Positions 25,724 to 34,044 are shown, counted from the first letter of the stretch. The stretch: 64,000 nt of DNA from Lysinibacillus_B sp050613145 (GCF_050613145.1 NZ_CP192507.1:1364001-1428000); one strand, 5' to 3'. Notes: a model not told the origin generated them from the letters alone. Numbers and translations are program-made.

Positions 25724-26283
25724 TTATTCTACCTTAATATGTATTAAATTCGTGTCGAGTTCTAATCGCTTTTTTAGTTCATCTGTAATGTTAAAGGAGA
25801 ACTGTTGTCCAGCTTTTACATTTGCTAATTCGTAGCCTTGTGCGGTAGTAACAGTCCCGTCTAATGCAATGGGCTCCCAATTTGTAGTATCAAAACTTAA
25901 TAAATGGTCAATATAGTTTCCAGTAATTCTTCCTTTTTCAACCCATTCTTCTGGTAAAAAATCGCTCCCAAAAAAAACATTTCAGATAGTAAAATTTTAA
26001 TATTCCCTTCTGAAATCGTTAATTGTCCATTTTTAGGGATGGGTTGTTCGTTTACTTTTAAATCATAGGAAAACTGATTTTGTGACAATGCCAGCATTGT
26101 TACTAAATACTGATGTCGTTCGTTTAAAATTTCATTTTCTATTTTTAATGATTCGATTTCACTTTCATCCACTTCAACTTCATCTACTATGTTTTTAGCC
26201 GGTTCTTCTTTTGGCTCATTACTACAGCCTACTAATGAAAATAGCATGAGTGTTATCACAGGAAGTAATAATTTTTTCAACAT
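25724..26283 (-). pseudogene. Lipoprotein gene interrupted by a frameshift in an 8-T run
   Basis: The first frame (26283 to 25897) encodes a lipoprotein signal peptide with lipobox LVGC, a charged spacer, a helical segment (ESLKIENEILNERHQYLVTML) and an extracytoplasmic part, then changes at FFLGAIFYQKNGLKK. Adding one T to the minus-strand T8 run (25970-25977) restores GSDFLPEEWVEKGRITGNYID and a tail ending HIKVE at stop 25724-25726, about 186 residues in all. The downstream frame is protein-like, so this is a recent frameshift, a sequencing error or a phase-variable run. I do not recognise the family. Confidence 0.7.
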
Positions 26284-26393
26284 TTTTATCCCCCTCTAAT
26301 CATTGTTAAATTAAAAATGTTCTACTTATGTAAGTGTAGCATAATTTTAGGATAAATATGGAAAAAAATGATCACTTAGTGAAATCGTTATAA

Positions 26394-26434
26394 CAAAAAA
26401 CTTGCCTATATAAGTTGTGCTCACATAGGCAAGT
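26394..26434 (-). terminator. Terminator of the dihydrofolate reductase-family gene (minus strand)
   Basis: Stem ACTTGCCTAT/ATAGGCAAGT; on the minus strand it is followed by TTTTTT. It sits 34 nt past the stop codon of the gene ending at 26468. Confidence 0.85.
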
Positions 26435-26467
26435 TCTGAATGGAGTGGCTGTTTCAAGTTTGTAACA

Positions 26468-26989
26468 TTATTTTTTGACATAATGTAATTCGATAAATTG
26501 ATTATAAATGTGACTTCCTTTTAATTGCCAAACGGAAGTGTAGTTTCCTTCTGGAAATAGTGGGATGCCTGTACCTAATAATACAGGTGCTACTGTCACA
26601 ATTATTTCATCTATTGCACGGGCTTCTAAAAATTTCGCAATCAGTTGACCACCGCCCACAATCCAAATGTCCTGACCTTCTTCTGATTTTAAGCGCTCTA
26701 CAAAGGTATTTACATTTTCGTTTGTAAAAATAACATCTTGTGATGGTACGTGATGTTGCGAAGTAAAGACATAGCACGGCTTATTCGGATATGGATACTC
26801 TCCGTTCATTTCAGCCATCACCCAATCATACGTTTTTCGCCCCATGACAACAGTATCAACCGTTTCATAAAATGAGCTATAGCCGTTATCTCCTTCCCCT
26901 TCTACATCCATTAGCCATTGTAATGATTCCTCTTTTGTTGCAATATAGCCATCTAAGCTTTGAGCAATAAACATTTTAAACTTTCTCAT
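26468..26989 (-). CDS. Dihydrofolate reductase family protein (RibD C-terminal type)
   Basis: A 173-residue cytoplasmic protein with the RibD_C/DHFR-like pattern: MRKFKMFIAQSLDGYIATKEESLQWL at the N terminus, VVMGRKTYDWV for NADPH contact, IWIVGGGQLIAKFLEARAIDEIIVTVAPVLLGTGIPLFPEG near the C terminus. It resembles YwjB/YyaP-type reductases of unknown substrate rather than housekeeping FolA. It is a single-gene unit on the minus-strand island. Confidence 0.88.
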   Translation of the reverse strand: MRKFKMFIAQSLDGYIATKEESLQWLMDVEGEGDNGYSSFYETVDTVVMGRKTYDWVMAEMNGEYPYPNKPCYVFTSQHHVPSQDVIFTNENVNTFVERLKSEEGQDIWIVGGGQLIAKFLEARAIDEIIVTVAPVLLGTGIPLFPEGNYTSVWQLKGSHIYNQFIELHYVKK

Positions 26990-27019
26990 TATAAAAACTC
27001 CTATCCTATAAAAATCTTT

Positions 27020-27850
27020 CTATATACTGATGTGTAAAAATATTCTACTAATAAAGCTAATCGTAAAGGTAATAACTAACGTGATCAGCGATAAAAACAA
27101 TACGAAGCTCATCCAACCAATGAGATAGGCGTTGTACTGAATGAGTGCAGAAACGAATTGGTTTGTATCCCAGCCGATAAACAACGCTATCAGGTTAATA
27201 GTAAAAAGCAATAAAGTCATGGTCATAAACCCACTAAATGCCCCGCGCAAATCAGCGGGACTTAATGAAATGTGTGTGCAAATGCCAATTGCTAAAAGTA
27301 AGAATATCCAAAATTTGATCGATGTAAAATTCTCTACTACAAAGATTGTAGAAATGACTTCGAAAGAGGATTTTACAATCATCATGATATTTTCAATTGT
27401 GAGCGCAGATGGTTCAATGGATTTGGTGAAAGTAGAAAATTCAGCGTAACTAGCCGGTAATAACATATACAACAATAATGCAAGTGCCAGTAAGCCGGAA
27501 AATAAAGGACCGATGCTAATAAAGAAAACGCCGATTCGTTGATAAAGGCTGCCGCTATTATAGCGATGTGCTACATAACCTAGTGTGCTAGCGTGCTTAT
27601 CCTTTGGAAACCATTGAACATCTATTACTTTGTGATTGAAAAGTTTACACATCACGTAATGACCGAATTCATGAACAGGTGTGCCAACCCATGAAGTAAA
27701 AAGAAAGCCTTGTTTACCGAAACTTTGTTGAATAAATTTTACGGATTGCCGTTCAATGATATTAATGAAAAAGCCGGCAACGATGATAATCCCGAACAAG
27801 GAACTTAATTGTAGAACAGTGAGGATAATTAAATCCAACATAAACATCAT
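27020..27850 (-). CDS. Membrane protein with HEFGH zinc-metallopeptidase motif (M50-like)
   Basis: A 276-residue polytopic membrane protein. After the first membrane helix it carries VGTPVHEFGHYVMCKLFNHKV, in which HEFGH fits the HExxH zinc motif of intramembrane site-2-type proteases. About five more hydrophobic segments follow, and SPADLRGAFSGF (about residue 197-208) may supply the third-ligand region seen as (N/S)xxPxxxxDG in M50 members, though that match is weak. No PDZ domain. The ATG at 27850 follows AAAGGAG. Substrate and function are unknown. Confidence 0.7.
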   Translation of the reverse strand: MMFMLDLIILTVLQLSSLFGIIIVAGFFINIIERQSVKFIQQSFGKQGFLFTSWVGTPVHEFGHYVMCKLFNHKVIDVQWFPKDKHASTLGYVAHRYNSGSLYQRIGVFFISIGPLFSGLLALALLLYMLLPASYAEFSTFTKSIEPSALTIENIMMIVKSSFEVISTIFVVENFTSIKFWIFLLLAIGICTHISLSPADLRGAFSGFMTMTLLLFTINLIALFIGWDTNQFVSALIQYNAYLIGWMSFVLFLSLITLVITFTISFISRIFLHISI

Positions 27851-28004
27851 ACTCGCTCTCCTTTCTAGCTATTTAAAAGTGGGGAAAGCACTAATTTTAC
27901 TTATTATGATAATACGTTAAGTTATATTATAAAACCTTTAAGGATAGCTATAGTTGGGAAATTGAAAGAGTAGTCTGTCTTTTTGTGTCTTTTCGATTCA
28001 ATGT

Positions 28005-28028
28005 TATGATATAGTTGTACGTACAACT
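28005..28028 (+). promoter_or_regulatory. deoC promoter -10 region with perfect 16-bp palindrome
   Basis: AGTTGTAC-GTACAACT at 28013-28028 is a perfect palindrome placed right after a TATGAT -10 box (28005-28010). The position at the transcript start is what a repressor operator would have. The TGTAC/GTACA pattern is common for GntR-type regulators; the regulator is not in this window. Confidence 0.55.
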
Positions 28029-28052
28029 TATAAATAAAAGGAGCAATTGGAC

Positions 28053-28721
28053 ATGACACAAAATTATGCTGCTATGATTGATCACACATTATTAAAGGCG
28101 GATGCGACACGTGATCAAATTGAAAAATTATGCGCGGAGGCAAAAAAATATGTATTCGCTTCTGTATGTGTGAATCCTACTTGGGTGAAATATAGTGCTG
28201 AATTGCTAGCTGATACAGATGTAAAAGTGTGTACAGTAATCGGTTTCCCATTAGGTGCGTCTACTCCAGCAACAAAAGCATTTGAAACAAAAGATGCAAT
28301 TGCTAATGGAGCTGGTGAAATTGATATGGTCATTAACATCGGCGCATTAAAAAATGGTGAGTACGATGCCGTTCTTGAGGATATTAAAGCAGTTGTCGAT
28401 GCGGTAAATGGGACGTTAGTGAAAGTGATTATTGAGACATGCTTATTAACAGATGAAGAAAAAGTAAAAGCATGTGAATTATCGGTAGAAGCAGGAGCGG
28501 ATTTTGTTAAAACATCAACAGGCTTCTCTACTGGTGGGGCGACGGCTGAAGATATCGCATTAATGCGTAAAACAGTTGGACCAGATCTTGGTGTGAAAGC
28601 GTCAGGTGGCGTTCGTAATCTAGAGGATATGAAAACGATGATTGACAATGGTGCTACACGTATTGGTGCAAGTTCTGGTGTAGCGATTATGGAAGGATTA
28701 ACTGCTCAATCTGATTACTAA
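28053..28721 (+). CDS. deoC: Deoxyribose-phosphate aldolase
   Basis: A 222-residue class I aldolase that cleaves 2-deoxyribose 5-phosphate to glyceraldehyde 3-phosphate and acetaldehyde in deoxynucleoside catabolism. Motifs: IDHTLLKADAT, VCTVIGFPLGA, EIDMVINIGALKNG, VKVIIETCLLT with the catalytic-lysine neighbourhood, DFVKTSTGF (Schiff-base Lys) and VKASGGVR. An in-frame TTG at 28047 exists; AAAGGAGC at 28037-28044 suits ATG 28053. Not clustered with pdp or nucleoside transporter genes here. Confidence 0.96.
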   Translation: MTQNYAAMIDHTLLKADATRDQIEKLCAEAKKYVFASVCVNPTWVKYSAELLADTDVKVCTVIGFPLGASTPATKAFETKDAIANGAGEIDMVINIGALKNGEYDAVLEDIKAVVDAVNGTLVKVIIETCLLTDEEKVKACELSVEAGADFVKTSTGFSTGGATAEDIALMRKTVGPDLGVKASGGVRNLEDMKTMIDNGATRIGASSGVAIMEGLTAQSDY

Positions 28722-28774
28722 TAGTTAATCTCCTTCAGTAGGTGTTTGTGCTCTGTTGCAAATACATTCGCTGA

Positions 28775-28830
28775 AAGAAGTTTAAGCCTCCAGATGAGGG
28801 TTAGCCGCGGCGTCATTAATATACATGACA
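28775..28830. repeat. Dispersed repeat (family C, copy 1)
   Basis: GAAGTTTAAGCCTCCAGATG, GGGTTAG, GGCGT and ATTAATA match the block at 38168-38222 (same orientation, with a few substitutions). Both copies stand in gaps just after a gene. No open frame. Confidence 0.65.
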
Positions 28831-28882
28831 AGTACTTTCAAGACAGGCTAATACTTGCATCTTTTAATATTAATAGTTTTTG

Positions 28883-28911
28883 TTGACTGCTCTAAAACAA
28901 TGCGTTATAAT
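28883..28911 (+). promoter_or_regulatory. rpsU promoter
   Basis: TTGACT (28883-28888), a 17-bp spacer and TATAAT (28906-28911) form a near-consensus sigma-A promoter. The leader contains an inverted repeat CATCAAT/ATTGATG (about 28924-28945) ahead of the ribosome site. Confidence 0.85.
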
Positions 28912-28979
28912 TTTTTAGTACACATCAATAAGCAGTATTGATGATGTATTGACGTGTGTTCGGAGGGAGGGAAAGAGAG

Positions 28980-29153
28980 ATGTCAAAAACTGTCGTTCGC
29001 AAAAACGAATCGCTTGAAGATGCTCTTCGCCGCTTCAAACGTACTGTATCAAAAAGTGGTACAATTCAAGAAGTTAGAAAGCGCGAGTTCTACGAAAAAC
29101 CTAGCGTAAAACGTAAAAAGAAATCAGAAGCTGCACGTAAACGTAAGTGGTAA
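28980..29153 (+). CDS. rpsU: 30S ribosomal protein S21
   Basis: A 57-residue basic protein, MSKTVVRKNESLEDALRRFKRTVSKSGTIQEVRKREFYEKP, typical of S21. The start is ATG 28980, 8 codons inside a longer open frame, supported by GGAGGGAGG at 28963-28971. In Bacillus rpsU is followed by yqeY; here a terminator and a repeat element follow instead. Confidence 0.97.
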   Translation: MSKTVVRKNESLEDALRRFKRTVSKSGTIQEVRKREFYEKPSVKRKKKSEAARKRKW

Positions 29154-29220
29154 TTTTCCCTGTAAAAACCCTACGTTCATAACACGCAATTTTATGATTC
29201 ACTGAGCAGACAAAATATAT

Positions 29221-29256
29221 ACGCCAACATTTGCAATCGCAAATGTTGGCGTATTT
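29221..29256 (+). terminator. Strong hairpin terminator after rpsU
   Basis: A perfect 14-bp stem ACGCCAACATTTGC/GCAAATGTTGGCGT with loop AATC is followed by a weak T-rich tail (ATTTAGTTT). The stem strength makes termination likely. Confidence 0.75.
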
Positions 29257-29285
29257 AGTTTGAATAAAAGATGTCTAAGGCAATG

Positions 29286-29565
29286 TTTATCCCGCATTAA
29301 CGGGCATTAAGACTCCCACCTCAAGGCTTAAGGAAAATCGAGAAGCAAAGGTGGGAAATCAACTGCCCGTAAAAGCCCGATTGGTTCAGGGCAACAGGAT
29401 GTTGGTCACGCAGGCGTTGCCACACGACGTGGCGTTCTTAGCTTGCGTTCCTCTCTCAATCAGTGGGGGATGAGGGCCGACTAAAATCCGTCACGTCCGT
29501 GTGACGACGTCGGCATTAGCACGTCCTGTACGTCAAAACCCCCACTGATTGAAGTTTCACTTTAT
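29286..29565. repeat. Dispersed palindromic element, long form (family D, copy 1)
   Basis: 280-bp element bounded by TTTAT at both ends. Left part: CGGGCATTAAGACTCCCACCT pairs in order with AGGTGGG and TGCCCG about 40-60 nt later. Right part: AATCAGTGGGGG pairs with CCCCCACTGATT, then GAAGTTTCACTTTAT. A middle section contains further small palindromes (CGTCAC/GTGTGACG). A 158-bp short form at 62215-62372 has the same two ends. End hairpins, TTTAT borders and lack of coding capacity resemble non-autonomous IS200/IS605-type elements; this is inference. The gap 29154-29832 otherwise holds no gene. Confidence 0.7.
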
Positions 29566-29832
29566 GAGCCCTTGTGATTGCCTATGAAAATTCTGTCAAT
29601 CCTAACAGCCTCGAAATCTTTTTATTTAATTTGCAGCAAATCATACATATTTATACGTTTTATTTAACAGATAGTAACGAAAAAAGAATGTAGTCCGCTC
29701 CAAGACAGGATGAGCCATGCCTTATGCATAGAAATAAGTTATAATAAAAATGAGAAGAAATTCATTTTTTATGAAACTTTAATGAGAGTCGTTCGTAAAT
29801 TAAGAGAAGCTATAAGAAGGGAGGTCGAAAAT

Positions 29833-31161
29833 ATGAAACAAACCCGCGTTTTTAGCTGGTTATTTATGATGACGCTTTCATTTTTATTGATTATCCCGAG
29901 TTTAACGGCTTTTGCAAATGCGAAAGTATACCATGTCCCTATTGAAGATAATGTGGAAAAAGGACTGCTAGCATTTTTAGAAAGAGCTTTTAAAGAGGCG
30001 GAGGAACAACAGGCGGAGGCGATTGTACTTGAAATACATACGCCTGGTGGCTATACGGATGCTGCTGATAAAATAGGCAAACTGCTAGATCAATCCCAGA
30101 TGAGGGTCATTGCTTACATCAATACAAAAGCGCATTCAGCAGGAGCTTTTATCGCGCTACATGCAGACGAGATTTATATGTCCCAAAATGCTACGATGGG
30201 TGCAGCTGGTATTATTGATGGGGAAGGCAATACGGCGGATGAAAAAGCTGAAAGTGCATGGTTTGCTGCAATGGAGGCAGCCGCATTATCATCTAACAGG
30301 GATCCGAAATATGCGCTAGCCATGGCTGATAAATCCAAGCATTTACCAGAATACCGCGCACCAGAAGGTAAATTTTTAACGCTTACAGCTGCAGAAGCAG
30401 TAGAGGTAGGGTATGCAGAAGGGATAGCGAATACGCTTGAAGAGGTGCTGCAACAGGCAGGGATTGAAGACCCAGACATCATTGATTTGGAACCAACATT
30501 AGCTGAAAATATCGCGCGCATTATTACAAATCCGATTGTTGTGCCAATATTGTTGTCGATTGCGAGTCTTGGATTAGTGTTAGAACTATATTCACCAGGA
30601 TTTGGGGTGCCAGGAACGATGTCGTTATCTGCATTTGGTTTATTTTTCTTCGGTCATACGATTGCAGGGTTTGCAGGATATGAGACGATTATTATGTTTG
30701 TCATTGGTTTAATCTTGCTTATACTAGAATTGTTTGTTCCAGGTGGTATTGTGGGTATTATTGGTGGGGCATTGATGATTATTAGCTTGTTATTTTCAGG
30801 GGCAAGTGTCACACATATGGCATACTCAATTATTATTGCAATGTTTATTGCAGTGATGGGAATGGTGATTGTAATGAAATTCTTCGGTAAAAAGTTGCAT
30901 GTGTTTAATAAGCTTGTTTTAAAAGATGCAACGACAACAGAAGAAGGCTATGTGTCCAATACAAATCGTATCGAATTAATCGGTCGTATGGGTGAGGCGC
31001 TGACACCACTTCGTCCAGCCGGTGTGATTATCGTTGATAAAGAACGAATCGATGCGGTTTCAGAAGGCGGTTATATCGATAAAGGAAAGCCGGTAGAGGT
31101 CATTAAGGTAGAAGGCTCACGCATTGTTGTGAGAGAAATTTATAAAAAGATGGAGGAATAG
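29833..31161 (+). CDS. nfeD: NfeD family membrane-bound ClpP-class serine protease
   Basis: A 442-residue protein, long-form NfeD (YqeZ position). Signal/anchor helix (about 7-30), a ClpP-like protease domain with EIHTPGGY, the catalytic serine motif HSAGAFIALHADEIYMSQ and a downstream ADEK lysine region, then four membrane segments (about 235-365), and a C-terminal OB-fold NfeD domain (GRMGEALTPLRPAGVIIVDKERIDAVSEGGYI). It partners with the flotillin FloA encoded 3 nt downstream. The open frame begins at 29710, but GGGAGG at 29818-29823 and the signal sequence fix the start at ATG 29833. Confidence 0.92.
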   Translation: MKQTRVFSWLFMMTLSFLLIIPSLTAFANAKVYHVPIEDNVEKGLLAFLERAFKEAEEQQAEAIVLEIHTPGGYTDAADKIGKLLDQSQMRVIAYINTKAHSAGAFIALHADEIYMSQNATMGAAGIIDGEGNTADEKAESAWFAAMEAAALSSNRDPKYALAMADKSKHLPEYRAPEGKFLTLTAAEAVEVGYAEGIANTLEEVLQQAGIEDPDIIDLEPTLAENIARIITNPIVVPILLSIASLGLVLELYSPGFGVPGTMSLSAFGLFFFGHTIAGFAGYETIIMFVIGLILLILELFVPGGIVGIIGGALMIISLLFSGASVTHMAYSIIIAMFIAVMGMVIVMKFFGKKLHVFNKLVLKDATTTEEGYVSNTNRIELIGRMGEALTPLRPAGVIIVDKERIDAVSEGGYIDKGKPVEVIKVEGSRIVVREIYKKMEE

Positions 31162-31164
31162 CGC

Positions 31165-32163
31165 ATGTTTTTAGATGGAGGTATGGTCGGCTTAATTTTT
31201 ATTATTGTAGTCGCATTTATCGTACTAGCAGTATTCTTTACGCTTGTTCCGGTTGCACTATGGATTAGTGCTCTTGCTGCCGGTGTTCGTGTAAGTATTT
31301 TCACATTAATTGGTATGAGGTTACGTCGTGTAATTCCGTCTCGCATTGTAAACCCTTTAATCAAGGCACATAAAGCGGGATTAGATGTAACGATTAATCA
31401 ATTAGAGTCTCATTACTTAGCAGGTGGTAATGTAGACCGTGTTATTAACGCATTAATCGCGGCACAACGTGCAAATATCGAGTTGACGTTTGAGCGCTGC
31501 GCAGCGATTGACTTAGCTGGTCGTGACGTATTAGAGGCAGTACAAATGTCAGTAAATCCAAAAGTAATTGAAACGCCATTTATTTCAGGTGTTGCGATGA
31601 ATGGGATTGAAGTGAAAGCAAAAGCGCGTATTACAGTACGTGCGAATATCGATCGATTAGTCGGTGGTGCGGGTGAAGAAACGATCGTTGCCCGTGTTGG
31701 TGAAGGGATTGTTTCCACAGTCGGATCTATAGACACTCATGCTAAAGTTCTAGAAAATCCAGATTTGATCTCACAAACGGTATTATCAAAAGGTTTAGAC
31801 TCAGGCACAGCTTTCGAAATTTTATCAATTGATATTGCGGATGTAGATATCGGTAAAAACATCGGTGCAGAACTGCAAATCGAGCAAGCAGAGGCAGATA
31901 AAAATATTGCTCAAGCGAAAGCGGAAGAGCGTCGTGCAATGGCGGTAGCGAACGAGCAAGAAATGATAGCGAAAGTACAAGAAATGAAAGCAAAAGTAGT
32001 AGAAGCAGAAGCAGAAGTACCAAGGGCTATTTCGGAAGCATTACGCTCAGGCAACTTTGGTATTATGGATTACATGAATTATAAAAATATTCAAGCGGAT
32101 ACTTCGATGCGTGATTCGATTGCGAAAGTATCGCAGGACAAACCAGATGCAACCGAAAAATAA
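31165..32163 (+). CDS. floA: Flotillin-like protein FloA
   Basis: A 332-residue SPFH-domain scaffold of functional membrane microdomains. It has an N-terminal hairpin anchor (GLIFIIVVAFIVLAVFFTLVPVALWISALAAGV), then RVSIFTLIGMRLRRVIPSRIVNPLIKAHKAGL, the SPFH core, and a C-terminal coiled coil rich in Glu-Ala repeats (QEMKAKVVEAEAEVPRAISEALRSG). Length equals that of B. subtilis YqfA. It follows nfeD after 3 nt, so translation is coupled. Confidence 0.97.
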   Translation: MFLDGGMVGLIFIIVVAFIVLAVFFTLVPVALWISALAAGVRVSIFTLIGMRLRRVIPSRIVNPLIKAHKAGLDVTINQLESHYLAGGNVDRVINALIAAQRANIELTFERCAAIDLAGRDVLEAVQMSVNPKVIETPFISGVAMNGIEVKAKARITVRANIDRLVGGAGEETIVARVGEGIVSTVGSIDTHAKVLENPDLISQTVLSKGLDSGTAFEILSIDIADVDIGKNIGAELQIEQAEADKNIAQAKAEERRAMAVANEQEMIAKVQEMKAKVVEAEAEVPRAISEALRSGNFGIMDYMNYKNIQADTSMRDSIAKVSQDKPDATEK

Positions 32164-32186
32164 TCGAGGAAGGGAGTTGATACTAA

Positions 32187-32663
32187 GTGGAAGGTCTAAT
32201 CATTATGATTATTATCGGGATTGTAAGCTCTTTACTATCGAAAAATAAAGAGCAGCAAGAACAAAAGCCGACAAAAGCGATGCCACCATTTAGTCAGCAA
32301 AAACCCCCTCGAGAAAATACACAAAGGCGTTCTAACACATCAGAGCGCCCGAAAGTGAAATCACTAGAGGATTTTGCGAATGAAATTTTCGGGCAATTAA
32401 ACGAAAAAACAGAACAGAAGCAAGTAACGCATGAACCAATTGTGGAACAAGCAAAACCCGTCGTACAAGAATTTGTACGGGGGGAAACTGTACGAGAGCC
32501 ACGAAAATCAACACGCCCTGAACTAGGTGCCTCTAGACCAATTGTACAGCAGGCAAAAAAAGAGTCGCCCCTTGTGGTTGTTCCACAGACGAAAGAGCAG
32601 TTAATGCAAGCGATTATTACTTCAGAAATATTAGCATTGCCAAAAGCAAAGCAACGTAAATAA
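32187..32663 (+). CDS. Hypothetical protein with N-terminal membrane anchor (yqfB position)
   Basis: A 158-residue protein starting at GTG 32187 behind AGGGAG. Residues about 3-16 (GLIIMIIIGIVSSLL) form one membrane anchor. The remainder is polar, rich in Lys, Gln, Pro and Glu and probably disordered, with a short helix LEDFANEIFGQLNEKTEQ in the middle and a helical C terminus (KEQLMQAIITSEILALPKAKQRK). It occupies the position of the unknown gene yqfB between floA and yqfC. I see no catalytic motif. It could be a flotillin-associated protein, which is only positional inference. Confidence 0.75.
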   Translation: MEGLIIMIIIGIVSSLLSKNKEQQEQKPTKAMPPFSQQKPPRENTQRRSNTSERPKVKSLEDFANEIFGQLNEKTEQKQVTHEPIVEQAKPVVQEFVRGETVREPRKSTRPELGASRPIVQQAKKESPLVVVPQTKEQLMQAIITSEILALPKAKQRK

Positions 32664-32668
32664 TACAT

Positions 32669-32712
32669 GCCCCCTTTGTTGCATAGACTGTAATGAAAGG
32701 GGGCTTTTTTTT
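32669..32712 (+). terminator. Terminator whose 3' arm carries the yqfC ribosome binding site
   Basis: GCCCCCTTT (32669-32677) pairs with AAAGGGGGC (32696-32704), followed by eight T residues. AAAGGGGG is also the Shine-Dalgarno sequence for the TTG start at 32711, seven bases further on. In the folded state the transcript ends or the ribosome site is masked. Confidence 0.75.
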
Positions 32713-32947
32713 GAAATCATTAATGCAGTTGGATGACATGCTAGAATGGATTCAATTTCAGCAAATTCGATGGAATGGTACATACGATGTACATCAAGTG
32801 AGTGCTACTATTTTTAGTTGTTCAATCGGAAAGTTCCGCTTAACAATTGAAGGAGAGGGGCTACTCGTGCAGTATTTAACAACCGAGGGCTTTCTTTTAG
32901 AAGTTAAGGCAATCCACCAGATTAAGATAGAAAAGCGGGGAGCGTAA
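32711..32947 (+). CDS. yqfC: Sporulation protein YqfC-like
   Basis: A 78-residue protein related to the YabP/YqfC family of mother-cell sporulation proteins: RWNGTYDVHQVSATIFSCSIGKFRLTIEGEGLLVQYLTTEGFLLEVKAIHQIKIE. The GEGL...Y...FLLEG/VK..I pattern is the family's C-terminal signature. The start is taken as TTG 32711 after AAAGGGGG; an ATG at 32693 lies inside the terminator loop and lacks a ribosome site. It overlaps yqfD by 1 nt (TAATG). Expression by sigma-E is expected from the family but no promoter was recognised. Confidence 0.75.
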   Translation: MKSLMQLDDMLEWIQFQQIRWNGTYDVHQVSATIFSCSIGKFRLTIEGEGLLVQYLTTEGFLLEVKAIHQIKIEKRGA

Positions 32948-34041
32948 TGGACCGTCGCACAGTATTAGTAGAAGTTACGCAAGGGCCACATGTCAATCGT
33001 TTATTCCATCTTTTACATAAAGAACGTATCATTATACGAAATGTTCGCTTTTCGGAACATGATGTGACGTTCGAAATAAAAAGAAGTGATTTACCTACAT
33101 TACGACGTATTAGACGTAACACAAAAGCGCGCCTGAAGCTCCGCTATGATAAGACAGATGCTGTCCTGCAACTGACGACAAAAACATTGATAGGTATGTT
33201 ATTATTGCTTGTTATACCTATTATATGCACGCAATTTATATGGCGTCTTGAAGTGACAGGCGCCACACCAGAAACAGGGTATAAAGCAGAAAAATTTCTT
33301 CGTGACGAAATCGGCATTTCCGTCCCGCTCACGAAAAGCGAATTGCCGACAGACTATGAGCTACGACAACGACTGATGGCGGCATTTCCTGAGTTATCTT
33401 GGGTACACTTTATAAAAAGCGGTGGAGATATTAGAATCGATTTGCAGCTCGCACCTGAAACCGAGGTAAAGACGAAATCTGAGGAACCGATGCATTTAAT
33501 CGCAAATAATAGTGGGGTCATTACCCATTATTTTTTAAAGAGTGGTGTAAGGGTAGTTGATACAAATATGACCGTTTATAAAGGAGATACGCTTGTATCA
33601 GGTGTTTTAGAAGCAGGAGACAGGCATGTGGTTGTCGGAGCAGAAGGTGAAGTTTATGCAGATTACTGGTTTGAAACAGCGTTTACGTTAAATAAACAAG
33701 TAACGTATTATACACCGGTAGAAACATCTTGGAAAGTTGTAACGGATCAGAAATCTTATGCTGATGAAATAAAACTTCCTTCATGGATGAGACAATACAT
33801 GCGGATTGTAAAAGAGCAGTCTTATCAAAAACATAAACAGGTATTAACCGAAGATAATCTTGAAACGATTATACTCCCATTACTGCATAAGAAAATTTTA
33901 CAAAGCTTACCGCCTAAGACGACGATTAAAGCTGAAAAAATTTTGCACGTTACGTTTGATGATGATACAGTTAAAGGGGAAGTCCTATTTTTGGTAAATG
34001 AAAATATTGCAACACCATACCCTATTTATCAAGGAGAATGA
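32947..34041 (+). CDS. yqfD: Sporulation protein YqfD
   Basis: A 364-residue protein, required for forespore engulfment/stage IV steps in Bacillus relatives. The N-terminal about 75 residues are cytoplasmic and basic, one membrane helix follows (TLIGMLLLLVIPIICTQFIW, about 80-99), and then a POTRA-like extracytoplasmic domain (ELRQRLMAAFPELSWVHFIKSGGDIRIDLQLAPE) and a C-terminal beta-rich region. Length is slightly shorter than B. subtilis YqfD (398 residues). The stop is 3 nt before phoH. Confidence 0.9.
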   Translation: MDRRTVLVEVTQGPHVNRLFHLLHKERIIIRNVRFSEHDVTFEIKRSDLPTLRRIRRNTKARLKLRYDKTDAVLQLTTKTLIGMLLLLVIPIICTQFIWRLEVTGATPETGYKAEKFLRDEIGISVPLTKSELPTDYELRQRLMAAFPELSWVHFIKSGGDIRIDLQLAPETEVKTKSEEPMHLIANNSGVITHYFLKSGVRVVDTNMTVYKGDTLVSGVLEAGDRHVVVGAEGEVYADYWFETAFTLNKQVTYYTPVETSWKVVTDQKSYADEIKLPSWMRQYMRIVKEQSYQKHKQVLTEDNLETIILPLLHKKILQSLPPKTTIKAEKILHVTFDDDTVKGEVLFLVNENIATPYPIYQGE

Positions 34042-34044
34042 TCT

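Noticed and set aside
28115..28648. 177-codon minus-strand frame opposite deoC
   Set aside because: Ser/Thr-rich mirror of the deoC coding frame; no ribosome site.
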